From NCBI GenBank assembly GCA_007116095.1, contig SKJD01000268.1, positions 1 through 6,085 of the forward strand: a stretch of DNA of 6,085 bases, written 5' to 3'. The stretch comes from Candidatus Hydrogenedentota bacterium. GTDB taxonomy: Bacteria > Hydrogenedentota > Hydrogenedentia > Hydrogenedentales > SCBR16-9. How positions within the stretch are numbered: position 1 is the stretch's first letter; each line of letters opens with the position of its first letter. A program made the translations under genes and the position numbers. Below are positions 1 to 5,045 of this stretch, piece after piece. A model generated the notes under the pieces. It did no database searches. It was given only the letters and a program-made list of their open reading frames with translations, and was not told the origin of the DNA.

Positions 1-93
1 GGCCTGGGCCACCGGCGCCAGCAATGCTGCGACACAACACAACAGCATGGCCGTACCCATCTTACTTCGGTACGCAAACAAAGTCGATTTCAT
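1..93 (-). CDS. N-terminus of an exported protein (partial, signal peptide only)
   Basis: The leftward reading frame opens with ATG at 93-91 and is still open at the window edge, giving 31 residues that begin MKSTLFAYRSKMGTAMLLCC. The peptide has a basic n-region (K2, R9, K11), a hydrophobic core at about 13-26 and an end reading APVAQA, which is a good type I signal peptidase site (A-x-A) at residue 31. The mature protein is therefore entirely outside the window and its function cannot be told. The start is supported by a strong Shine-Dalgarno on the minus strand (AGGAGAGAG, complement of 98-106) with about 8 nt between AGGAG and the ATG. The gene is divergent from the mcrBC pair. The family is unknown, but that this is a real secreted or periplasmic protein is fairly sure. 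Confidence 0.75.
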   Translation of the reverse strand, partial: MKSTLFAYRSKMGTAMLLCCVAALLAPVAQA

Positions 94-97
94 GAAT

Positions 98-106
98 CTC
101 TCTCCT
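98..106 (-). promoter_or_regulatory. Shine-Dalgarno of the leftward secreted-protein gene
   Basis: The minus strand reads AGGAGAGAG here, 8 nt from AGGAG to the ATG at 93-91. It is close to the anti-Shine-Dalgarno consensus and fixes the start of the signal-peptide gene. Confidence 0.7.
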
Positions 107-148
107 GTAGGTGAAATCAAAGCCCGAAAACCAAAAAAACACCCATTG

Positions 149-177
149 GCAGAGCAATGCGCCTGACAGGGCTCTGC
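149..177 (-). promoter_or_regulatory. Possible structured leader of the leftward gene
   Basis: GCAGAGC (149-155) and GCTCTGC (171-177) form a perfect 7-bp stem around a 15-nt loop that itself contains CCTG-A-CAGG (162-170). On the minus strand a run of seven T follows (complement of 133-139), but 9 nt beyond the stem, too far for a standard intrinsic terminator. A competing small stem, CATTG/CAATG (144-148 with 155-159), lies nearer the T-run and shares base 155 with the first stem. This could be an attenuator-like leader, but the second stem is weak. Confidence 0.25.
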
Positions 178-202
178 TTCAATCCTGCTACGGATTATTC
201 CC

Positions 203-213
203 CCGCTAAGCGG
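203..213. promoter_or_regulatory. Palindromic site CCGCTAAGCGG, possible operator
   Basis: Two perfect 5-bp half-sites (CCGCT and AGCGG) are separated by one A. Imperfectly symmetric AT-rich arms flank them (ATTATTCC on the left, GGATAATT on the right), extending the dyad to about 27 bp. The position between divergent genes suits a repressor site, but no regulator gene is present in the window and no second copy was seen. Confidence 0.25.
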
Positions 214-365
214 ATAATTCATGGCCTTAGCAGTTTGAAGAATATCACTTTACCCATGAAATGTCAAATACAAATTATTGTAACTATTTTACTCTTTATG
301 GATATCATTTCGTATCTGTTTATTTAGCTCAACTATTGAAAGTAAATCGATTTCACACGGGCGTC

Positions 366-394
366 TTGCAATCCAGCCGCAGCACGTATATAGT
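366..394 (+). promoter_or_regulatory. Candidate sigma70-type promoter for mcrBC
   Basis: TTGCAA at 366-371 (4 of 6 matches to TTGACA) is followed by exactly 17 nt and then TATAGT at 389-394 (5 of 6 matches to TATAAT). Transcription would begin near 401, leaving a leader of about 80 nt before the ATG at 483. It is the best -35/-10 pair I found in the intergenic region on the plus strand. Consensus matching alone gives false positives in AT-rich DNA. Confidence 0.5.
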
Positions 395-482
395 GAAGAT
401 TCAGACGAGGCGCATGTCGATTTCGGGTCGAAAACATTGCCATATTTGACGCGCTAAAAAAAACAAAATAGGATGCACCTTC

Positions 483-2714
483 ATGGGCACAGAACCAAGC
501 ACAATCGATGAACGACCTTGCTGGTTTGTCGGAGCCGTAGATGATAACAAAAATGATCAAACAGCACGCTTCATAGAATCCGGCATCTGGCAGGCAAACA
601 GCGACAAGTATAAAGAAATGATCAGATCCATCAGGCCTGGGGATTGGATTGCAATAAAATCCGCCTATACGCAACGTAATGGACTCCCCTTTAATAACCG
701 GAACCAGGCAGTATCCGTAATGGATATAAAAGCAACCGGAATTGTAATAGACAATCTTGGTGATGGGAGAATGCTCAAAGTAGACTGGAAACCGGAGCCG
801 ACACCACGACCATGGTATTTTTACACCTACCGTAAGACCGTCTGGAAAGTTGTGCCCAAACACTGGATGGCCAGTGCACTCATTGATTTTACATTTCATC
901 ATAAAGCCCAAGACATCGATCAATTCCGTAACCACGATTTCTGGCGGTATCGCTATGGCGACATAACGCCCGGTCAGGATCGATTTGCCTGGGTTCCATT
1001 CTATGAGAGCATTGCTACGAAGCTGCTTGCATACAAGAATAACCGGGCGCCTCTCCTTGATGTACTCAACAAATTTGCTGAAAGCCAGGAAACCATATCT
1101 ATACTACAAGACAAACATGCCGATGGTTCTATAGGGCCCCTCCGGGACATCTGCCCATTTACGATTATGGGTACGTTTAACCGAGGCCTTACCTGGGATA
1201 ACCGGAATCTCATTGCTCAAACATTGGCAGATTTCCTGGGAATAACGGAAAGTGTTCCCAACACATTCGAAGGTATCCCGATACTCAACAACCAATGCTC
1301 TTGGTTTTTCGCATATGATTACCAACGTAAAGCCGATGATATCGATGCACTTTGGGATGTATTCGAAAAAGGGATCACATTTGCAGAAGCCGATGATGGT
1401 GATGAACGCGTCTCGTTTATGAAGGCCTATGACAATGCCATGGAACGTCATATGGTCAAATGGAATCTTACGATGGGCTTATACTGGATACGACCTTGGT
1501 TTTTTATTACCCTGGATAGCCGTTCCCGTCTGTACATAACCAAGTATCTGGGTTTAAGCATTGAAACTCATGGCAGCAAAGGACAGTGCACGGCCCGTGA
1601 TTATCTGAAACTGCGCGATTCGCTGGAAGCAAACTTTCAGGAAAAAACGTATCCAGTACACTCCTTCCCCGAATTGTCCCTGGAGGCCTGGCGCTATGAA
1701 TCGCCTTCCCCGGAAGAAGAAGAATCACAATTGAAAGCAGAGGAAGACAATGCGGTTGGTTATGATGGCATTGTGAGCCTCCCGGAGGATGAATTACAAA
1801 GTTCCGTCCCTGCAGCACCTGCATATACAATCCATGACATTCTGGACGACGGATGTTTTTTCGAGGCGGACAGACTAAAACAAATGCTGGGGCGCTTAGA
1901 AACGAAAAAGAACATAATCCTGCAAGGCCCACCCGGTACAGGAAAAAGTTGGCTGGCCAAGCGTTTGGCCTTTGCCCACATGGGGGTACGTGAAGAGAGA
2001 CGCGCCAAGGCCGTGCAGTTTCATGCCAATTACTGCTATGAAGACTTCGTGCGGGGTTTTCGTCCCACGAGCCAGGGACAACTATCTCTGACAGACGGTA
2101 TATTTCTTCAGACCATTGACGCCGCAAAAAAAAATCCGCAAGAGGTTTATGTTTTCATCATTGAAGAGATCAACCGGGGCAATCCCGCACAGATTTTTGG
2201 CGAAATGCTCACATTGCTTGAGGCGGACAAACGGAGCCCCACATATGCTCTGGAGCTGACCTATCGGAACAGCGACAACGAACGGGTTCATATCCCGACC
2301 AACTTATACATCATAGGCACGATGAATATCGCCGACCGTTCCCTCGCCCTTATGGATCTGGCACTGCGACGCCGCTTCGCCTTCATCGATCTGGAGCCAG
2401 CACTCGGGGAGCGTTGGCGCAATTGGGTGCACGCTGAATTTAAGATTCCCCTGGACACCTTGCTCCGGATAGAAGCCCAAATCCGAAAATTGAATGACAC
2501 TATCGCTCAGGATCCTAATTTAGGAACTCAGTTTCAGATCGGACATAGTTTCGTTACGCCGCCATTGGGCGCCGAAATCACAGATCCCGAAACCTGGTTT
2601 ACGCAGGTAGCCCGCACGGAAATCGGTCCGACTCTATATGATTATTGGTATGACGATCCTGCCCGTGCGGAATCTTGTGTGGAAGCGCTGCTCAAAGGAT
2701 TTTTTGAGGGATGA
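483..2714 (+). CDS. mcrB: McrB-type AAA+ NTPase with PUA/EVE-like N-terminal module
   Basis: Motor and recognition subunit of a type IV, modification-dependent restriction system, 743 aa against 459 aa for E. coli McrB. Seen: residues about 11-125 form a compact unit with CWFVGA (13-18), GIW (34-36), GDWIAIKSAY (53-62), ATGIV (84-88) and WYFYTY (111-116). This layout resembles PUA/EVE-fold modules that read modified bases. Residues about 170-360 are a second region I cannot name, with CPFTIMGTFNRG (224-235), an ILNNQ-SWFFAY block (267-278) and LYWIRPWFFITLD (333-345). An acidic linker follows (about 408-440). The AAA+ domain runs from about 450: Walker A GPPGTGKS (482-489), YEDFVRGFRP (519-528), Walker B FIIEEINRGNPAQIFGE (558-574), the McrB-type MNIADRS (614-620), ALRRRF (627-632) and QIGHSF (685-690). 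In characterised McrB the MNxxD element binds guanine, so GTP is likely but unproven here. AGGAT at 470-474, 8 nt upstream, supports the ATG at 483. The stop overlaps mcrC (ATGA). The first half is AT-rich against the neighbours, suggesting transfer. Confidence 0.9.
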   Translation: MGTEPSTIDERPCWFVGAVDDNKNDQTARFIESGIWQANSDKYKEMIRSIRPGDWIAIKSAYTQRNGLPFNNRNQAVSVMDIKATGIVIDNLGDGRMLKVDWKPEPTPRPWYFYTYRKTVWKVVPKHWMASALIDFTFHHKAQDIDQFRNHDFWRYRYGDITPGQDRFAWVPFYESIATKLLAYKNNRAPLLDVLNKFAESQETISILQDKHADGSIGPLRDICPFTIMGTFNRGLTWDNRNLIAQTLADFLGITESVPNTFEGIPILNNQCSWFFAYDYQRKADDIDALWDVFEKGITFAEADDGDERVSFMKAYDNAMERHMVKWNLTMGLYWIRPWFFITLDSRSRLYITKYLGLSIETHGSKGQCTARDYLKLRDSLEANFQEKTYPVHSFPELSLEAWRYESPSPEEEESQLKAEEDNAVGYDGIVSLPEDELQSSVPAAPAYTIHDILDDGCFFEADRLKQMLGRLETKKNIILQGPPGTGKSWLAKRLAFAHMGVREERRAKAVQFHANYCYEDFVRGFRPTSQGQLSLTDGIFLQTIDAAKKNPQEVYVFIIEEINRGNPAQIFGEMLTLLEADKRSPTYALELTYRNSDNERVHIPTNLYIIGTMNIADRSLALMDLALRRRFAFIDLEPALGERWRNWVHAEFKIPLDTLLRIEAQIRKLNDTIAQDPNLGTQFQIGHSFVTPPLGAEITDPETWFTQVARTEIGPTLYDYWYDDPARAESCVEALLKGFFEG

Positions 2715-3847
2715 TGCAGGAAGCCGCTAGCCAAATTGACGCGCACCATAATGAGCGGATGGTGCATAAGATTCCAGTTCGTAATCTCTGGTTACTTATG
2801 CTCTATGCTTCGGATTTAATCCGTCACCAGGGCTTTGCGAAACGAGCCATGGAAACCATGCCCGATGAGATTCCAGATCTCGTGGCAGAAATGTTGACGG
2901 CACTTGTCACACAACGCTTAAAACGAAACCTAAGCCGCAATTATATCCCCGAGGAGGCCAACCTGTGGCGTGTGCGAGGACGTATTGACCACCTGAAGAC
3001 TGCATGCCACCGCTTACTGGAGCGGGGGCAGGTAGCCTGTCGCTACGAAGCGCTTAGTATCAACACACCTCGGAACTGTTACGTCCGAGCCGCGCTGGAA
3101 AGCCTCGCTCGTATGGGGATTCGTATGGCTCAGGCGCAACGATGCCGCCGGTTGGCATCAGATCTTTGGCGCCTGGGGGCCACATCCCCGAAACCGAATC
3201 TGGCTGTCCTGGCCACAGATCGTTTCGGACGTCATGACGTTGCGGATCAACGGATGGTGGCCGCGGCCAAACTCGCTTTTGAGCTGGCAATACCAACGGA
3301 ACACCAGGGCAGACATGCATTGCTTCGTCCGGACCGCAATATTGAATGGATACGTCGTTTATATGAAAAGGCTGTGGCGGGATTTTATAAAATCAACCTC
3401 AGAACCCAGGGATGGCGCGTGGAAAGCGGCAAGATGATTCATTGGCCAATTCAGGCACAAACGCCTGGAATTGATCGGATATTGCCATCCATGCGAACCG
3501 ATATCCTTCTCGAGCATCCGGATACGCAGCGACGAATCATCATTGACACCAAATTTAATTCTATCCTCACCCAGGGGTGGTACCGTTCAGAAAGCATACG
3601 CAGCAGTTATATCTATCAAATTTACGCTTATTTAAAGTCACAAGTGGATGATATCGATCCCTTCTCGCATCATGCCGAAGGGATTCTGCTGCACCCGACC
3701 ATCAACAAGCATTTAGATGAGTCTGTAGTAATCCAGGGGCACCGAATTCGCTTTGTCACTGTGGATCTGAGTACAGAGGCTGCTACAATACGCAAGCAAT
3801 GGTTAGACTTGGTGGCGCAGGCGCCGGGCGAATTACATACCTCGTAA
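2711..3847 (+). CDS. mcrC: McrC-type nuclease subunit (PD-(D/E)XK)
   Basis: Endonuclease partner of the McrB homologue, 378 aa against about 348 aa in E. coli McrC. Seen: IPVRNLWLLMLYASDL (21-36), the typical McrC opening; LWRVRGRIDH (85-94), matching the family's conserved RG/KGxID segment; and the catalytic core TDILLEH (263-269) followed by RRIIIDTKF (274-282), giving D264 and D279-x-K281 as the probable metal-binding and catalytic residues. After these come YIYQIYAYL (300-308) and GILLHPT (324-330), both usual in McrC. From family knowledge, McrC lacks its own recognition and cuts when the McrB ring translocates. The gene overlaps mcrB by 4 bp (ATGA), so translation is probably coupled. 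A second ATG directly follows the first (2714-2716), so the true start may be one codon later. AAGGA at 2695-2699, 11 nt from the first ATG, fits that one better. All key residues look intact, with no sign of decay. Confidence 0.88.
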   Translation: MMQEAASQIDAHHNERMVHKIPVRNLWLLMLYASDLIRHQGFAKRAMETMPDEIPDLVAEMLTALVTQRLKRNLSRNYIPEEANLWRVRGRIDHLKTACHRLLERGQVACRYEALSINTPRNCYVRAALESLARMGIRMAQAQRCRRLASDLWRLGATSPKPNLAVLATDRFGRHDVADQRMVAAAKLAFELAIPTEHQGRHALLRPDRNIEWIRRLYEKAVAGFYKINLRTQGWRVESGKMIHWPIQAQTPGIDRILPSMRTDILLEHPDTQRRIIIDTKFNSILTQGWYRSESIRSSYIYQIYAYLKSQVDDIDPFSHHAEGILLHPTINKHLDESVVIQGHRIRFVTVDLSTEAATIRKQWLDLVAQAPGELHTS

Positions 3848-3869
3848 AATCCACACACAAGAATTCTTT

Positions 3870-3874
3870 GGAGG
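3870..3874 (+). promoter_or_regulatory. Ribosome binding site of the nitrilase-family gene
   Basis: GGAGG lies 4 nt before the ATG at 3879, inside the 31-bp gap after mcrC. It supports this start. The gap holds no hairpin followed by a T-run, so transcripts from mcrBC could run into the nitrilase gene. Confidence 0.6.
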
Positions 3875-3878
3875 CCGT

Positions 3879-4772
3879 ATGAAAGATAGCGCGAAAATCA
3901 CCATGGTGCAGTTGACGGTCGGGGAAGGCGGACCGGACTCGATCATTGAACGCATGCCGCGATTTTTTGAGGAGGCGGCGGATTATGGCAGCGATCTGGT
4001 GGTCTTTCCGGAGTATGTACTCGGGGACCGGATTACGGTGGAACATCCACGGGTGCAGCGTTTTTTTGATATGGCGCGGCAGCACAACATGTATGCGATT
4101 GCCGGGATGGTGGAGTCGCACGGGGAGCAGTGGTCGACAACCGCGCTGATGGTGAACCGGGACGGCAGCCTGCTTGGACGTTATCTGAAGACCCATCCGG
4201 CCGCCGGGCCGCCACCGCATTTCTGGCCGCCGATTCCAGGGCATGATCACGAGGCGCGGGGCATCCTCGGCAGTGAATTTACCGTTTTCCACCTCGACTT
4301 CGGGCCGGTCGCTATTTTGCAGTGCTATGATGGCTATTTCCCGGAGGCCTGGGGCTGCTCATCGTATGCCGGGGCGGAAGTGATCCTCTGGATCAATGGG
4401 CGTGAGGGGATGGTGGAAGACAGCCACTGTATATTCGCATCGCAGGCCTACGGCTGTGTGATAGGCGCGAACATCACCAACGGCTTTAACACAGGCTTCT
4501 CGGCGCCGAGTGGTCCCATTGTCCAGGCGGAAGGCCAGCGGGAGCAGATGCGGCTCTTTCCACGGGTCAAGGAACCCGGGGATGCCTGCGTGCATGCCAC
4601 GATTAACCTGCGAGACCTGCGGGGATGGCGTAAAAACCTGCGCACGCTGCACCAGCGTCGTCCGGACCTCTATGGCCGCCTGATGCAGGATGTTACGCTA
4701 TGGAAAGAATATCCGGATATTCCCTGGGCGGATCCGGAAGCCCCGAAGTTCGTGAATAAGTCGCAGTTGTAA
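3879..4772 (+). CDS. Nitrilase-superfamily carbon-nitrogen hydrolase
   Basis: Cytoplasmic amidohydrolase of the nitrilase superfamily, 297 aa, which is a normal single-domain length. The family hydrolyses non-peptide C-N bonds (amides, carbamoyl compounds, nitriles) through a cysteine acyl-enzyme. Seen: ITMVQL (7-12) as the first strand; LVVFPEYVL (40-48) with catalytic E45; GRYLKTHP (100-107) with K104; and AILQCYDGYFPE (145-156) with nucleophile C149 in the classic CYDxxFPE setting. ANITNGFNTGFSAPSGPI (197-214) matches the late core segment. The C-terminal part (about 245-268, ending RRPDLYGRL) is a basic tail often seen in family members. There is no signal peptide. The substrate cannot be told from sequence. 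The gene starts 31 bp after mcrC on the same strand, but its codons are much more GC-rich than mcrB, so it may be a resident chromosomal gene beside an acquired restriction cassette. A role in defence is possible but unsupported. Confidence 0.88.
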   Translation: MKDSAKITMVQLTVGEGGPDSIIERMPRFFEEAADYGSDLVVFPEYVLGDRITVEHPRVQRFFDMARQHNMYAIAGMVESHGEQWSTTALMVNRDGSLLGRYLKTHPAAGPPPHFWPPIPGHDHEARGILGSEFTVFHLDFGPVAILQCYDGYFPEAWGCSSYAGAEVILWINGREGMVEDSHCIFASQAYGCVIGANITNGFNTGFSAPSGPIVQAEGQREQMRLFPRVKEPGDACVHATINLRDLRGWRKNLRTLHQRRPDLYGRLMQDVTLWKEYPDIPWADPEAPKFVNKSQL

Positions 4773-4794
4773 AAGGCTGTCACGGCGGGTAAGG

Positions 4795-4945
4795 ATATCC
4801 AAGCGAAGCAAGCTTCGCTACTCCATATCCAAGCGAAGCAAGCTTCGCTACTCCATAATCTAAGAGAAGCAAGCTTCGCTACTCCATATCCAAGCGAAGC
4901 AAGCTTCGCTACTCCATATCCAAGCGAAGCAAGCTTCGCTACTCC
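4795..4945. repeat. Tandem array of five ~30-bp units with palindromic cores
   Basis: Units lie at 4795-4824, 4825-4854, 4855-4885, 4886-4915 and 4916-4945. Units 1, 2, 4 and 5 are identical over 30 bp. Unit 3 is 31 bp, with one inserted A and two substitutions (TCTAAGAG in place of TCCAAGCG). Each perfect unit carries AGCGAAGC-AA-GCTTCGCT, an 8-bp inverted repeat around two bases (in RNA, a 7-bp stem with a CAAG tetraloop), then TACTCC and ATATCC as linker. There are no unique spacers, so this is not a CRISPR array. It sits between two convergent genes, just after the nitrilase stop. It resembles REP-like or minisatellite repeats, and its role is unknown. Confidence 0.92.
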
Positions 4946-4951
4946 ATATAA

Positions 4952-5036
4952 GACATAGCGCCGGACAGGCTGTGTTACATGAAATGTACTGCCTGTCCGG
5001 CGCTATGTTATCGGGTTAACAAAGTCGCGCTATGTC
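4952..5036. repeat. 85-bp element with 10-bp inverted ends enclosing the hairpin
   Basis: GACATAGCGC at 4952-4961 is the exact reverse complement of GCGCTATGTC at 5027-5036. GCGCTATGT also occurs at 5000-5008, so the left arm has two possible partners. The layout is a short element with terminal inverted repeats plus an internal copy of one end, as in very small non-autonomous (MITE- or REP-like) elements. No target-site duplication is visible (flanks ATATAA on the left, AGCTTG on the right), so mobility is a guess. Confidence 0.35.
4953..5008. terminator. Perfect 18-bp inverted repeat, likely bidirectional terminator or hairpin element
   Basis: ACATAGCGCCGGACAGGC (4953-4970) is matched exactly by its reverse complement at 4991-5008. 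The 20-nt interior can pair further as TACAT-GAA-ATGTA (4976-4988). This long GC-rich hairpin lies between two convergent genes (nitrilase stop at 4772, prepilin-like stop at 5046), the usual place for a shared terminator. Neither side has the T-run of an intrinsic terminator: the right arm is followed by TATCGGG, and on the minus strand the sequence runs on as CTTATATGG. A non-canonical terminator or a mobile hairpin element is therefore equally possible. The hairpin is certain as sequence; the function is inferred. Confidence 0.55.
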
Positions 5037-5045
5037 AGCTTGGGA

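Larger units (their letters stand above)
94..482. other. Divergent intergenic region between the secreted-protein gene and mcrBC
   Basis: About 390 bp without a convincing gene. It is AT-rich, especially 240-350, and carries leader signals for both divergent genes. Structures seen are: a 7-bp inverted repeat at 149-155/171-177; a palindromic CCGCT-A-AGCGG at 203-213; a sigma70-like -35/-10 pair at 366-394 pointing right; a small TTTCG-GGT-CGAAA inverted repeat at 421-433; and the octamer TCGATTTC at 347-354 and 417-424, also found at 84-91 inside the leftward gene. I saw no good promoter for the leftward gene. A 62-codon open frame at 261-449 has no ribosome binding site and overlaps the promoter candidate, so I do not call it. 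Confidence 0.6.

Noticed and set aside
278..306. Alternative promoter TTGTAA with GATATC at 17-nt spacing
   Set aside because: The -10 matches consensus at only 3 of 6 positions, weaker than the pair at 366-394.
261..449. A 62-codon plus-strand frame upstream of mcrB
   Set aside because: No ribosome binding site, no recognisable motif, composition typical of AT-rich intergenic DNA, and it overlaps the best promoter candidate.
333..935. A 200-codon minus-strand frame across the start of mcrB
   Set aside because: It lies antisense to a clearly conserved coding region and shows no family resemblance; it is a shadow frame.
4795..4855. Repeat peptide (10-residue period, ISKRSKLRYS)
   Set aside because: The frame is open over units 1-2, but there is no start or ribosome binding site and the 31-bp third unit shifts the frame, so coding is unlikely.
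4795..4945. CRISPR array
   Set aside because: The repeats are directly adjacent with no unique spacers, and no cas gene is present.
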